A DNA stretch of 64,000 nt from Rhodobacteraceae bacterium S2214 (lineage in GTDB: Bacteria > Pseudomonadota > Alphaproteobacteria > Rhodobacterales > Rhodobacteraceae), in NCBI GenBank assembly GCA_025141675.1, contig CP081161.1:1152001-1216000 (forward strand), read 5' to 3'. The number at the start of each line of letters is the position of its first letter. The stretch's first letter is position 1. The notes under the pieces are model-generated. The model worked only from the letters and a program-made list of their open reading frames with translations. It did no database searches and had not been told where the DNA came from. Shown piece after piece: positions 43,619 to 53,789 of the stretch. Both the position numbers and the translations under genes were made by a program.

Positions 43619-45592
43619 TCAGAAAACAAATGTCTCGCGATGGCGTCGTGCTTCTTCGATGCCCAGTTCGGTTAACGTGGTTTCGCTCCAATTCATCATC
43701 GCATCGGGTCCACACATGAACACTTCACGATCCTTAAGGTTCGCGACGGATTGAATGTCGTCGATCCCCATGCGCCGTTCTTCGACTCTTAACGCGTTAT
43801 CAAACTGCGCTGGGCGTAGACCGTCCCGTGCCGTCTGTGCGGCGCAGGCGTTTCCCTTGATGCTTTGGAACGCCATGACGCTTAATTTCACGTTTTTCGG
43901 ACGCGAACCGTGCTGCGCAGCGAAATGCTTCAGGACATTGATATCGTCATCACGCCCAGCAAACAGAAGCACAATGTCGGTCGCACCAAGTCCCGGATTT
44001 GCCTTCGCAACCTGAAGGATACCGTCCCACATCGCCATAAATGGCGTGATGCCCACGCCGCCTGCAATCCAAAGCATTTGGGGCGGAACATGCGGCGGGT
44101 GCCCCTTTGGGGGCGTAGAAAAACACGAAAAGCCAGCGCCGGTGCCCTTAAAGACGACCGGTAATTTTTGATCGATAAGCCTGTCGTTATTGTCGTGTAA
44201 GACATTCGACATCAAACCGCCCGGTTTGCGTTTGACGGTGACACTGACGCGATCGGTGCCGATGAACGCGTTGGTATTCGGGTCAAAATCGGACGCACTG
44301 GAAATCGTCCATGTGCGGACAAAATCGTCGTTCACCAATTGCGGGTTTGCGTCGTTCATATGGGTGTAACCGACGTCCAAGATGTCCGAGAAGTCGAAGA
44401 CGCCAAAGCCACCCGGCAAAGGCGCATCGGTTGGCGTCGAGAGGCGGAAGTTGAATGTCTTGATGCTGTCGGAAACAGCTTGCGTTGAAACGAGAGTGGC
44501 AGAAATAGCGGCAGCGCCGTCATTTGGCACACACGCATGCCCCATTTGTTCCAATTCCTGACGCAAGAGCCGCACAGGCGGATTGTAGGGCGAGAACTGT
44601 TCGGCGGACGTCAGTTTTAGATTAAGCCCATTTTTTACCAATACCGCACCAGTCACCTTGATGCGCGTTAGCAAGTTCACGCGTGGCATAAGCGCCTCTG
44701 CGTCCTGATCCAGCAGGTTTTCCGCGTCACCAGTGACGTAAAGGACATCGCCTGTCGCGAAATCTGGAAACACGAGGCCGACTTGCGGGTCCGTTTCGAT
44801 ATTGCCCAAAGACTGATAAAAGCGGTTGCCGGAATGGTCAGGCAAAACCAGATATGTTGTGACCTGATCGCCATCACATTCTTCATAAATGCGTGTAAAA
44901 CCGGGGGCACCGCCGCGATGATTGACGCCCATGTCAGTTTGGATGTCCGACGCATTGTCTGTAGTCGTATGCTTTGTTGCTAGAAAGACTGTGCTTGCAC
45001 GATGAACCACTGCTTTGGCGTCGGCGGGCAGGGCGGAGGTGTCAATGTCAAAGCTATCATGAGAAAGGCCTGCCGTGCGCTGCACATGCGTCAATGAACG
45101 AACGGTGATGTATTTCGGGCAGTTCCCAAGATGCTGGTCGGAGAGGAGGCGAAGCCGGACTTTCCCCATACGATCAACGGCGGCATCTTCGATTGATCCG
45201 GCGATCTTATTGCGTCGACGGTTCGTGAAATCGATCCCAACTCCTGCAAAGAGCCGACGGTCATCAGCCGATGCCGGTTCTTGCTGCATCGCGCGCGCAA
45301 AAGGATCAAAGGGATTTGTTTCAGCAACGAGGTCCGTTGTGTTTCCACCTGAAACCTTAATACCAAGGGTAGGGTCGTCGCTCGACGTTGTGACCAAAAG
45401 GCTGACCCATGGACGCCCCTTTTGGTCGAGCGTTGCTAGAGGCAGATAGGACAGGCCAGCAAAAAAATCTGCGTGCTGCTGCGGCATGTCACTGCTGATG
45501 TATTGCGGAATGGCGTCGGTAAGTTCTTTGGGCGTATTGCGCTGCGCTTGCAGCAGCAATTCGCCTTTGTGCGACCTATGTATCTGCGTCAT
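43619..45592 (-). CDS. PNPOx-like domain fused to flavin oxidoreductase
   Basis: 657 residues. N-terminal 1-330 is a pyridoxamine-phosphate-oxidase-like split-barrel (FFAGLSYLPLATLDQKGRPWVSLL, NRFYQSLGNIETDPQVGLVFPDFATGDVLYVTGDAENL). The C-terminal half is a ferredoxin-NADP-reductase module: FAD region TWTISSASDFD, GGLMSNVLHD, and NAD region IAGGVGITPFMAMWD and FMCGPDAMMN. It stops without the 2Fe-2S domain often found at the end of such fusions. AAGGATC upstream. Likely moves electrons from NAD(P)H to a flavin-bound substrate; partner unknown. Downstream of the SnoaL and GST genes. Confidence 0.88.
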   Translation of the reverse strand: MTQIHRSHKGELLLQAQRNTPKELTDAIPQYISSDMPQQHADFFAGLSYLPLATLDQKGRPWVSLLVTTSSDDPTLGIKVSGGNTTDLVAETNPFDPFARAMQQEPASADDRRLFAGVGIDFTNRRRNKIAGSIEDAAVDRMGKVRLRLLSDQHLGNCPKYITVRSLTHVQRTAGLSHDSFDIDTSALPADAKAVVHRASTVFLATKHTTTDNASDIQTDMGVNHRGGAPGFTRIYEECDGDQVTTYLVLPDHSGNRFYQSLGNIETDPQVGLVFPDFATGDVLYVTGDAENLLDQDAEALMPRVNLLTRIKVTGAVLVKNGLNLKLTSAEQFSPYNPPVRLLRQELEQMGHACVPNDGAAAISATLVSTQAVSDSIKTFNFRLSTPTDAPLPGGFGVFDFSDILDVGYTHMNDANPQLVNDDFVRTWTISSASDFDPNTNAFIGTDRVSVTVKRKPGGLMSNVLHDNNDRLIDQKLPVVFKGTGAGFSCFSTPPKGHPPHVPPQMLWIAGGVGITPFMAMWDGILQVAKANPGLGATDIVLLFAGRDDDINVLKHFAAQHGSRPKNVKLSVMAFQSIKGNACAAQTARDGLRPAQFDNALRVEERRMGIDDIQSVANLKDREVFMCGPDAMMNWSETTLTELGIEEARRHRETFVF

Positions 45593-45661
45593 TGCCTGAT
45601 CCTTCCGCCCCTGTCGTCGGGTTACGCTTTGTTGGATATTTCGATGCTATCGATTGATGGC

Positions 45662-46138
45662 CTAGAGGCCCAAGTCGCTCAGACTGGGGTGATCGTCGGG
45701 ACGACGTCCGAGCGGCCAGTGGAACTTCCGGTCCGTTTCTGCGATAGGATGTTCGTTGATGCTGGCAAACCGCCGTTCCATGTAACCGTTTTCGTCGAAC
45801 TCCCAGTTTTCGTTGCCATAGGCACGGAACCAGTTGCCGCTGTCATCGTGATATTCATAGGCATAGCGCACCGCGATGCGATTTCCATCATGGACCCATA
45901 GTTCCTTGATCAGACGGTAATCCAATTCCTTGGCCCACTTGCGTGTGAGGAACTCTTCGATTTGGTCGCGACCTTCGGGGAACTCGGCCCGATTGCGCCA
46001 TTTGCTGTCAGGCGTGTAGGCGAGCGCGACCTTGGCGGGGTCGCGACCGTTCCAGCCGTCTTCGGCAAGGCGGACTTTTTCGATTGCGGTTTGGTGTGTG
46101 AAGGGCGGCAACGGGTGACGCGGGGCTTCGGATGTCAT
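45662..46138 (-). CDS. DUF1348 / NTF2-like protein
   Basis: 158 residues from the ATG at 46138 (GGGAGAG upstream, inside the end spacing of the GST gene). Pattern [74 protein letters not shown] and [22 protein letters not shown] is characteristic of the DUF1348 subgroup of SnoaL-like proteins. Function unknown; often beside GSTs or reductases, as here (GST stop two bases away). Confidence 0.88.
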   Translation of the reverse strand: MTSEAPRHPLPPFTHQTAIEKVRLAEDGWNGRDPAKVALAYTPDSKWRNRAEFPEGRDQIEEFLTRKWAKELDYRLIKELWVHDGNRIAVRYAYEYHDDSGNWFRAYGNENWEFDENGYMERRFASINEHPIAETDRKFHWPLGRRPDDHPSLSDLGL

Positions 46139-46140
46139 TC

Positions 46141-46773
46141 TCACTCTCCCTTTTCAGCTAGAAGACCAACGGCGGTCGTGGGCATTGCTTGAAATCCGGG
46201 CAATGCTTCGAAACGGGCAAGCCAGGAACGCACATTCGGATAGGGATCAAGCGATACGTTCCCCTCAGGCGCATGAGCTGTATAGGAATACGTCGCAACA
46301 TCCGCGATTGTCGGGCGATCACCGACAAGCCAATCACGGCCTACCAGACCTTGTTCCAGCTTTTGCATTGCTTTCGCGGCCACTGCGGCGGCGAATTCTG
46401 GCTCTAACGGTGCGCCAAAAACGGTGATCAGCCGCGCGGCACAAGATCCAAACGCAATTTCACCAGCAGCAAGTGTAAGCCAACGTTGCACATTAGCTTC
46501 GCCGATTGCCGTGCTTGGAATCCAGTCGGGAGCGTATGTCCGTGCGAGGTAGACTAAGATCGCGTTCGAATCCGAAACGATCACGTCGCCGTCCTCAAGA
46601 ACCGGCACTTGGCCATTCGGGTTCATCGCGAGAAATTCAGGCGATTTATGGGCACCGGCGCCAAGATCGACAGGGACGGCTTCATGCGCAATCCCTGCAA
46701 GTTTTGCGAATACCAAAGCACGATGCGCGTGACCTGATTTGGCGAAATGGTGAATGCGGACCGCGTTCGACAT
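46141..46773 (-). CDS. Glutathione S-transferase
   Basis: 210 residues. Thioredoxin-like N-domain: [24 protein letters not shown] with Ser in KSGHAHR as likely thiol activator, [33 protein letters not shown]-domain [29 protein letters not shown]. The [19 protein letters not shown] tail is typical of beta/nu-like bacterial GSTs. First gene of a leftward set with the DUF1348 and PNPOx fusion genes; divergent LysR across 107 bases probably controls it. Confidence 0.9.
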   Translation of the reverse strand: MSNAVRIHHFAKSGHAHRALVFAKLAGIAHEAVPVDLGAGAHKSPEFLAMNPNGQVPVLEDGDVIVSDSNAILVYLARTYAPDWIPSTAIGEANVQRWLTLAAGEIAFGSCAARLITVFGAPLEPEFAAAVAAKAMQKLEQGLVGRDWLVGDRPTIADVATYSYTAHAPEGNVSLDPYPNVRSWLARFEALPGFQAMPTTAVGLLAEKGE

Positions 46774-46880
46774 GAGCGTCTCCAGTTAGTTTTGAATGTT
46801 AGTGGACGATTAGCAGTTGCAGTCATGGGGGATAATTGTCACTTTTGGTGTAACTTTAGGCCCTGAAAGGGCGCAATATC

Positions 46881-47780
46881 ATGGACAAGATTGACCGCAT
46901 GCGCGCATTTGCGTTGGTTGCAAACAACGCTTCATTCACCATCGCTGCTCAGCGTATGGGGCGGTCTGCGCGTTTGGTTAGCAAATACGTTGCTGATCTG
47001 GAAAATGCGCTGGGTGTACAATTGCTCAACCGCACGACGCGCAGCGTCTCATTGACGGATGCGGGGGCGACTTACTTGGCACTATGCGCGCCGCTGCTCG
47101 ATGGGTTTGATGAGCTTGAAGACAGAGTGAGAAATGAACAGGCATCGTTGCGCGGCGTGATCCACATTTCCGCACCCACCGGGTTTGGTGCTTTGCGACT
47201 TGTCCCATCGCTTGCGCGATTTGCAGAGAAACATCCGAACGTGGAACTTGATTTGAAGTTCTCTGACCGCAGGGTTTCGATTGTCGAAGAAGGCCTTGAT
47301 CTAGCTGTCAGGATTGGCCCGATGCGCGATAGTTCCCTAAAGGTTCGCCAACTTGGCCGCATGCCTTTGGTTGTCTGCGCATCGCCGGCCTATTTGATCC
47401 GTCACGGTCAGCCGGACCACCCGAAGGCGCTTGCCACGCATGAATGCATTCTCGACGGCAACATGACTGAACCGACAGTGTGGCGATTTTCGGTCAACGG
47501 CCAAGATGAAGCTGTGCAAGTCAACGGGCGATTTCGGATGAATGCTCCAGCGGGGTCGGCCCGTCTTGCCATATCAGGGGCGGCGATCGCACGATGTCCT
47601 GCCTATACGGTTGCCGATGCTTTGCGGTCGGGTGAGTTGGCCGAGCTTTTCGCCGAGAACCGTGTTTCGCCTTATGTTGTGGCCGCACTATTCCCGCAAA
47701 ACCGGCGGCTGACGACAAGAGTGCGCGCACTGATTGATCATCTCGCAAACGACTCGGCATTGTGCCCAGACGGCGCATGA
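46881..47780 (+). CDS. LysR-family regulator
   Basis: 299 residues. HTH KIDRMRAFALVANNASFTIAAQRMGRSARLVSKYVADLENALGVQLLNRTTRSVSLTDAG, of the CrgA-like group that usually controls a divergent oxidoreductase or GST. The ligand domain includes ISAPTGFGALRLVPSLARFAEKHPNVELDLKFSDR. Divergent from the GST at 46773, with AAAGGGCGC upstream of its ATG. Confidence 0.9.
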   Translation: MDKIDRMRAFALVANNASFTIAAQRMGRSARLVSKYVADLENALGVQLLNRTTRSVSLTDAGATYLALCAPLLDGFDELEDRVRNEQASLRGVIHISAPTGFGALRLVPSLARFAEKHPNVELDLKFSDRRVSIVEEGLDLAVRIGPMRDSSLKVRQLGRMPLVVCASPAYLIRHGQPDHPKALATHECILDGNMTEPTVWRFSVNGQDEAVQVNGRFRMNAPAGSARLAISGAAIARCPAYTVADALRSGELAELFAENRVSPYVVAALFPQNRRLTTRVRALIDHLANDSALCPDGA

Positions 47781-47867
47781 TGAACACAATTTTTACGCGC
47801 CCGTATCAGTGATTTTTGCCCGCAGTATAAACGGTTGTGATCAGGTAATATCATTGGGCATCGCTCA

Positions 47868-49871
47868 TCACGAACGTTGGTTGACTAGAACCCGTGCTTC
47901 ATATTCTTTCACGCAGCGCCGTGCGGTTTGGTTGTGTGGGCTGCCCATTGTCCGTAGCTCGGGGAACAAATCAAATAGCTCTTCGCGTGAGGAATCTTCA
48001 ATCGCATTCAGTCCAATTTCGCCCGCGTAGAAGCTTTCTGTCGGTAGGTCGTTTGAATAAACGATCTCGTGTTGGTCGAACATGATGTGAATGTAAGTCA
48101 CCTCATCACATGGTTTTTCGAACGCAGCACCGGTCCCGACGAGGTGTTTCGCAGTAACCAACACCTCGTTTGTTCCGAAGTAGAGCTCTGCTTGATAGCC
48201 CACGATCAGAACGCGGTGGTTCGGGGAAACGAGGATGGAATGCTGCGTGTCACCTTGTTTTGCGCCTAAGAACTTCACGGGGGCAAATCGGCCCCGCCCA
48301 ACAACCGTTCGGCTTCCGATCCAGCGGATTGGACGAAGACCATGGTCTCGGGTCAGCACCAGATCGCCCGGCTGCAAGGTTTCGACTAACCTTTCCCCCA
48401 TAGGTGTCTTGATCAAGGTGCCTTTCGTGAAACAGGGAACGTCACGGTAGTCTAGGTCATTAACAAGCGGTGTAGCCCCGCTTCCATTTGCTGGGGTGTC
48501 GTTGTCCGAATCCGACAACGCAAAATTTCCAGCCACATCAATATCAGCGTCGTTGGCGTCGTATCCAACAACATTATCCACGACGTCCTTCAGTCCGTCG
48601 CCATCGCTATCGGCGGATGCGTCAATTGCCGCTTGGCTGAAACCGTGACCTGCTTCAATGACATCATTGACGCCATCGTTATCCGAGTCCGTATCGAGAA
48701 AATCAGCAGTTCCGTCGGTATCTGTGTCAACCGGTGTGACACCGCCAGCCTCGTACGCATCGTCAAGCCCATCCCCGTCGCTATCGTTGCCCGTAGGCGC
48801 GATGTAATTGGCTGTGCTTTGGGCTTCGACGTTGTCGGTGATCCCGTCGTTGTCGCTATCAAGATCAAGGTGATCAGCGACGCCATCACCGTCGCTATCC
48901 GTTGTGCTAGCGATACCGCTGACATTGAAGACTTCTGTGGTTGTTCCGCCAAAATTCGGATTTGCACCTGAATCGATAACGACAACGCCATCAAGCGACA
49001 CCGTATAGCGCGCCGGGTCCGCACCACTTATGCCATCGCCAAAATCATCGATAACCGTGAAGGAGTAGTCACCCAAGCCTGCAACGCTGACATTCGTGAC
49101 TTCGACAACGTTGTCATTAATTGTTGTGTCGCTGGCGATAAGATTGCCGTCAGGATCACGTAGTTCCCACCGCGTATTGTCCATCTGAGTGAACTCATCG
49201 GCGTCGAATGCGATCGTGATCGTGCTTGGCGTGGTGACAGAGTACCCTTCGTCAGTATCCAAGATTCCGTCGCCATCATCGTCGATATCTTGGTCATCTG
49301 TAATGCCGTCGCCATCCGTGTCCAAGGCTGGCACATCAAAACGCAAGTCGCTGATACCCGACCCACCCGTGCTCGTCCCGTTGGGTCCGGGTGCAAAGGT
49401 CAAATCGATCTGCGATATAGGCCCCGGTAGATTAACGGTTACATCGTTCGCGATCGTGCCTGCGGATTCAATGGTCACCGAACCGTCAGGGTTCGCGAAT
49501 ACGTTTTCGTCCTGAACGCCGCTTAAGCTGGAAATGACCGTTGCAGGATCGAGAAGTACGCCGTTCTCGTCATACGCGTAGATGATCCACAGGTCATCGA
49601 ACGTCGATGCGCCGTCGTCGTTGACGTGGATGAAGTCAAAATTCAGATTTTCAATTGGCGTCGAAAAATCGTAGCTCGCCGTGATCGGGGACGTTACCCC
49701 AAACGCGCCAAATTCAGAAACCGTATTACCACCTTGTGATGCGTCCCAGGCATTGGCTGTAAAGCTGGCCGTAACGACTGTGCTGTTGCCGCCTTCAGAT
49801 ACGGTTGTCGTACCGTTCTCTGCCGTCCCATTGGGACCGGTCAGCCACAGAGCATTATCAATAAAAGCCAT
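47868..49871 (-). CDS. Hint-domain protein with thrombospondin-3 calcium repeats
   Basis: 667 residues from the ATG at 49871 (GGAGA upstream). No classical signal peptide. Residues 1-180 form a beta-rich domain. Asp-rich type 3 repeats ([22 protein letters not shown] at 184-206; [22 protein letters not shown] at 325-346; others to about 460) bind calcium. A second beta domain lies between (215-320). The Hint domain starts at Cys480 ([37 protein letters not shown]). Hint domains self-cleave or splice; lack of an N-terminal signal and the repeats suggest type I secretion, but no RTX nonapeptides or transporter are near. Confidence 0.88.
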   Translation of the reverse strand: MAFIDNALWLTGPNGTAENGTTTVSEGGNSTVVTASFTANAWDASQGGNTVSEFGAFGVTSPITASYDFSTPIENLNFDFIHVNDDGASTFDDLWIIYAYDENGVLLDPATVISSLSGVQDENVFANPDGSVTIESAGTIANDVTVNLPGPISQIDLTFAPGPNGTSTGGSGISDLRFDVPALDTDGDGITDDQDIDDDGDGILDTDEGYSVTTPSTITIAFDADEFTQMDNTRWELRDPDGNLIASDTTINDNVVEVTNVSVAGLGDYSFTVIDDFGDGISGADPARYTVSLDGVVVIDSGANPNFGGTTTEVFNVSGIASTTDSDGDGVADHLDLDSDNDGITDNVEAQSTANYIAPTGNDSDGDGLDDAYEAGGVTPVDTDTDGTADFLDTDSDNDGVNDVIEAGHGFSQAAIDASADSDGDGLKDVVDNVVGYDANDADIDVAGNFALSDSDNDTPANGSGATPLVNDLDYRDVPCFTKGTLIKTPMGERLVETLQPGDLVLTRDHGLRPIRWIGSRTVVGRGRFAPVKFLGAKQGDTQHSILVSPNHRVLIVGYQAELYFGTNEVLVTAKHLVGTGAAFEKPCDEVTYIHIMFDQHEIVYSNDLPTESFYAGEIGLNAIEDSSREELFDLFPELRTMGSPHNQTARRCVKEYEARVLVNQRS

Positions 49872-50257
49872 CTTGCAGGTCTCCTTCGCTTCAGGCCCCA
49901 TGAACACAGGCTTCGCAAAGTCGGTAGCATCCGAAATTCTACATCAAAGATGCGAACCCTTTGAACCTCAACCTTCCGGTTGATCGACAGGTAGATACTA
50001 TTGCGTGGTCGTTGGACGGGACTTGCTGAAAAGATAGACGGTCCTGCTAAGGAATCCCTAAGCAGTAAACGGGTAGGGTGGCAGCTAAAGATATATCCAG
50101 AGGCGGGAATTGACCGAGCACCTACCAGAAAGGTTAGTCGGCTACCCGAATTGGCGATTTTTCTGCCAATAGCTTCGGTGCTGGCCGTTTGCGTATAACA
50201 TCAAGGTTGGCAGCAACCGACGCAGGGAAGGTGCTGCCAACCTCAACAAGTAGATTA
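49872..50257. other. Intergenic region upstream of the Hint gene
   Basis: About 385 bases holding the Hint gene's promoter side and, at its right end, the terminator of the MipA/OmpV gene. An open frame on the plus strand (50001-50198) has no ribosome binding site and no recognisable protein. Confidence 0.5.
50205..50242 (-). terminator. Terminator of the MipA/OmpV gene
   Basis: Perfect 11-base arms GGTTGGCAGCA/TGCTGCCAACC with a 16-base loop, 15 bases beyond the stop codon at 50258. The following T-tract (TTGATGTT) is modest. Confidence 0.6.
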
Positions 50258-51088
50258 CTAGAAGGTATAGTTGATCATGAGGCCAGCAGTCGCTTGTTCC
50301 TCTGATCCGCGTTCTTGCACAATTGAAGAGTCACGCACGTCACCGCTGAGGCGATCAAATTCGGCAAACCCAACAAGCGATACATTCTGATTAAGCGGCA
50401 CAAATGCCGATGCGTGCAGACCGTATGACATGATGCCGCCGTTTGCGTCATATTCACTGATACCAGACGCCACGGATTGGGCCGCCGAGACATCAAAATA
50501 GGTGCTCGCATAGCTATCGTCAGAAAAACTGGCCGTTGGACCAAATGAAATGACGGACTGCTTTCCTAGAATTTCGACGGGTGCGTTGTAAGTGATATCA
50601 ACGTCTCCAACGATCCCATCATGGCCGCCATCGACGCCCTTGCGGATCGCAAGATTGGCCTGCAGATTTCCATATGTATAGGCGAGATAGCCGCCGACTT
50701 CGGCGGTCTCTTCAATATCCCCCAATCCCGCGATTTCCGATTTAGCGACGCTAGACAACAGCAGATCGTGTTTGGATGGGGTATCTTCGCGGCCAAAATC
50801 ATATGTCAGTGCGACGCCTGCGGTCAGGTTGTCGTCTTTGTAGACGTCATACGACACCCCATCGAGCAAAGAGATATTGAGACGATCTCCGATAGCGACA
50901 GACACGTTAGGAATCGCGTAGGTCGACGTCTCATTGCTGCCGAGGAACGATGGCATGGAAACCACCCCACCTGTGATGGTGAAGAAGATGTCGTGTCCGG
51001 CAAAAGTGTCTTCGGGGGCGTTTTGCGCGAAGGCATTGGCAGGGAGGATGGCCAACATGGTCGCGGCTAGTGTTGTGGTAGGTTTCAT
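50258..51088 (-). CDS. MipA/OmpV-family outer-membrane protein
   Basis: 276 residues. Signal peptide to about residue 22 (ILPANAFAQNA). Beta-barrel pattern with alternating strands: GGVVSMPSFLGSNETSTYAIPNVSVAIGDRLNIS, AGVALTYDFGRE, SVISFGPTASFSDDSYASTYFDVSAAQSVASG, ending in GLMINYTF, the aromatic C-terminus that BamA recognises. MipA proteins scaffold murein synthases in E. coli; others act in outer-membrane adaptation. Single-gene unit with its own terminator. Confidence 0.9.
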   Translation of the reverse strand: MKPTTTLAATMLAILPANAFAQNAPEDTFAGHDIFFTITGGVVSMPSFLGSNETSTYAIPNVSVAIGDRLNISLLDGVSYDVYKDDNLTAGVALTYDFGREDTPSKHDLLLSSVAKSEIAGLGDIEETAEVGGYLAYTYGNLQANLAIRKGVDGGHDGIVGDVDITYNAPVEILGKQSVISFGPTASFSDDSYASTYFDVSAAQSVASGISEYDANGGIMSYGLHASAFVPLNQNVSLVGFAEFDRLSGDVRDSSIVQERGSEEQATAGLMINYTF

Positions 51089-51180
51089 AGTCTTCTCTTT
51101 CTAGATGCGCGGTATTGCGCGTTTGTGGAAATGGTGAGGGATTTGTTGATCTAAGGACGGCGTAAACTGGTTGGTGCGGA

Positions 51181-51876
51181 TCAAGCCTGCTTCACTTGCA
51201 AGCGACGTCCTTTGCCGAACAGAATTCGGAAAAGCCAAAACAGCATCAGCACAATGATCGTCAGCTCAGGCAGCGATAGGATCCCGCTGTCGCGCACTGC
51301 CTGAGGGAAAATGCTGGCGCCGGGCCCAGTGAATGCAGAACCGGCAGCGATGAAAAAACCGAGACACATACGCCAGATGTGCTGCGCGATCCGGTGACGA
51401 TCCGTCAGGGTTTTGCGCAGGAGCACGACAAGATCGTTGATCACGCCAACACCGGCCATCCCCGCGAGGAAGAAGTAGTCGGCGGCCGCAAAACCGCGCA
51501 GCGCCTGATCTGGGAACGTCAGCGCGCAAAACGCGGCTGCTAACAGCCCCCCGGTGTTGAGAAAGTTCATACCTGCAACCGCACCGAACGATGCAACGCG
51601 ACGCTTGTTTCGCATACGGGCGAGTAACCACCCGCTGATGACCAAAGTCATGCCCAACACACCTGCATGAAATGTGATGTAGAATGTGTCGAACTTGATC
51701 AGCCCGAGGATCGCACCGAGGCATGAAGAAAGCCCCATTGTAATCGTAAACACGCGCCCTGCGTTGACGTGGTGTGGTCCACCTTTTCGGACGGCGAATG
51801 TGATGGCGCCCATCACAACGGCAATGGTTCCAGTGGCGATATGAGCGATAGTGGTGATCGTCAGAAATATGAACAT
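51181..51876 (-). CDS. DUF2306-like membrane protein
   Basis: 231 residues from the ATG at 51876 (GAGACC upstream). About seven membrane helices, with conserved His residues at helix ends: IAHIATGTIAVVMGAITFAVRKGGPHHVNAGRVF, YITFHAGVLGMTL, HRIAQHIWRMCLGFF. The His pattern is typical of DUF2306 proteins, suggesting haem or metal contact, but function is unknown. Divergent from the AraC-type gene across about 170 bases. Confidence 0.7.
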   Translation of the reverse strand: MFIFLTITTIAHIATGTIAVVMGAITFAVRKGGPHHVNAGRVFTITMGLSSCLGAILGLIKFDTFYITFHAGVLGMTLVISGWLLARMRNKRRVASFGAVAGMNFLNTGGLLAAAFCALTFPDQALRGFAAADYFFLAGMAGVGVINDLVVLLRKTLTDRHRIAQHIWRMCLGFFIAAGSAFTGPGASIFPQAVRDSGILSLPELTIIVLMLFWLFRILFGKGRRLQVKQA

Positions 51877-52048
51877 TTGAGGTCTCTTCGGCTGTGGCCA
51901 AACATCTGCTGGCCGTGAAATTTGAACCCTCATTGCCCGTCAAATTTGTGCCTGTCGTCCGCGCGGGACGGCGCGTACACTTTTCGTGTATTTCAGTTGG
52001 TCCGTTTTGAACGTTGATGCCGGTAGAGAATTTCGCCTATCAATCGGC

Positions 52049-53200
52049 ATGCTTACCGATGGAATCATTGCCCTATCAGCGGCGTGCTTGGGCATCGCGC
52101 TCGCCGGTGCGATGTCTGCGATACGCGGCCCGCAAGACGGGCCCGCACGGTTTTATCTCATGCTTGTCTTTGGCGTGTCTGGCGGCATCGTTGCGACGCC
52201 ACTCGTCTTTGCGTTCGCCCCGTCAATGTACGGCTTTTTTTTGCCGGCCATCTTGGTCCTGTTGCTGATCCAGCCGCCTGCCGTTTTCTATTATGTCTCC
52301 GCAAAGACGACAGAACTGACATCTTCGTCTATGCGGCGACGTGACATCGTTCTACCGATTGCGGCCGGATTGGTGATGGTTGGCTACTGGTTGCAGCCCG
52401 CGCAGGCCAAAACGGCGATGTTCATTTTAGGTGAACTGCCTGCGGGCATCGTTCCGTCAACGCTTGTCTTGACGACGTTTATCCTGATCTTCTGCTGGGT
52501 CGTGTCATCGTTTGTTTATCTCATCGCCACGTTGCAAAGATTGCGTGAATATCGATCAAAACTTCGGACACTTTATTCCAATCTCGATGACCGTGAATTG
52601 CGGTGGCTTGACTGGTTTGTGGTTTCTATTGTCATCGTTTGGGGTGTGGTCGCTGTTACGTTTGTCGCCGAAAATACAGGCTTCGATCAGGTAGTGGTCG
52701 AAGAATTGGTCTACGGACTGACCGCGTGCCTTCTGTTATTTGTCATGGCCTTTGCATCGATATCCCCACCCGACCCGATGATCGAAGACGCTGCGACGCC
52801 AGAAGATCCGCCGGAGGCAAAATATGCGCGGTCAGCGTTGAGCGATGATCACGCGCAACAACTTGCCGCGCGCATCAAGTCTGCCATGAGCCAAGATGCG
52901 TTGTATCTTGATCCGAATCTGTCGTTACAGAAACTATCGCGTCATGTCGGCGCTTTGCCCAACCAGATTTCTCAAACGTTGAATGAACGCATTGGGCTGA
53001 CGTTCTTCGACTTTATTGCGCATCACCGGATTGAAGCTGCCAAACCGCTCATCATTGAGAATAAGGAATCCTCTTTGACGATTTCATTGGACGTTGGTTT
53101 CAATTCGCGTTCGACATTTTACAAAGCGTTCAAACGGGAAACCGGCATGACGCCCAAGGCCTATCGGGACGCGATGGCGGCTGAGCTTGAAGGTGCATGA
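52049..53200 (+). CDS. Membrane-anchored AraC-family regulator
   Basis: 383 residues from the ATG at 52049; a GTG at 51986 in frame would add 21 residues. Seven hydrophobic helices make up about residues 1-245 (IIALSAACLGIALAGAMSAI, FYLMLVFGVSGGIVATPLVF, and so on). The C-terminal AraC domain is LYLDPNLSLQKLSRHVGALPNQISQTLNERIGLTFFDFIAHHRIEAAKPLI and SLDVGFNSRSTFYKAFKRETGMTPKAYRD. Such proteins sense at the membrane and bind DNA directly. Divergent to the DUF2306-like gene, its likely target. Confidence 0.85.
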   Translation: MLTDGIIALSAACLGIALAGAMSAIRGPQDGPARFYLMLVFGVSGGIVATPLVFAFAPSMYGFFLPAILVLLLIQPPAVFYYVSAKTTELTSSSMRRRDIVLPIAAGLVMVGYWLQPAQAKTAMFILGELPAGIVPSTLVLTTFILIFCWVVSSFVYLIATLQRLREYRSKLRTLYSNLDDRELRWLDWFVVSIVIVWGVVAVTFVAENTGFDQVVVEELVYGLTACLLLFVMAFASISPPDPMIEDAATPEDPPEAKYARSALSDDHAQQLAARIKSAMSQDALYLDPNLSLQKLSRHVGALPNQISQTLNERIGLTFFDFIAHHRIEAAKPLIIENKESSLTISLDVGFNSRSTFYKAFKRETGMTPKAYRDAMAAELEGA

Positions 53201-53278
53201 GTGTCTCGCAATCCAAGGTCAGTTTCCAATGGAGGCGAACCGCCGCAAGAACGACAACTAGCCATTACGTTTTCATGA

Positions 53279-53716
53279 TTAGCGTGGCGCAATCAGCTTT
53301 TCCAAACATTGACGAAGCACCTTTTGTTCCTCGGCCGAAAAAGAAGCCATCAGGTTTTCGTTGAAGTCCAACGCCTCTTTTTGAAGATCGACAAAGGCGC
53401 TTTGCCCTTGGCTGGTCAATGAAAGGGTTTCATGCCTGCGGTCCGTCGGAACGGTTGATCGTGTCAAAAAGCGACGGTTTTCTAACGCTGATACTGCGCG
53501 GCTGACCTTTGTTTTATGCAGGTCCGACATTTCACAGATCTGTTTCGCGGTTAAGTCACCGTATCGACCGAGGTGAAACAAAACGCGCCACTCAGTCCGC
53601 AGCATACCGTAGCGGTCTTTGTAGGCCCTTTGAAAATCGAGGCTCGTCACTTCAGCCGCGCGGTTCAGCAGGTAGGGCATGAAGTCGGATAGTTGGAATT
53701 GGGATTCTTTTGACAT
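53279..53716 (-). CDS. MarR-family regulator of the homogentisate operon
   Basis: 145 residues. Winged helix: FQRAYKDRYGMLRTEWRVLFHLGRYGDLTAKQICEMSDLHKTKVSRAVSALENRRFLTRSTVPTDRRHETLSLTSQG. No Cys, so it probably senses a small aromatic acid. Divergent from hmgA across 73 bases that hold an imperfect palindrome, as expected for an HmgR/HpaR-like repressor of aromatic catabolism. Confidence 0.9.
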   Translation of the reverse strand: MSKESQFQLSDFMPYLLNRAAEVTSLDFQRAYKDRYGMLRTEWRVLFHLGRYGDLTAKQICEMSDLHKTKVSRAVSALENRRFLTRSTVPTDRRHETLSLTSQGQSAFVDLQKEALDFNENLMASFSAEEQKVLRQCLEKLIAPR

Positions 53717-53739
53717 CTTGTGAAAATAACCCGTTGATA

Positions 53740-53753
53740 GTTACAAATGCAAC
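53740..53753. promoter_or_regulatory. Candidate MarR operator
   Basis: GTTACAAATGCAAC, an imperfect 14-base palindrome (GTT-CA-TG-AAC) in the divergent region between the MarR gene and hmgA. Confidence 0.4.
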
Positions 53754-53789
53754 AAATACTTAAGTGTAAATCATGTTGAAGGAAGCCCC

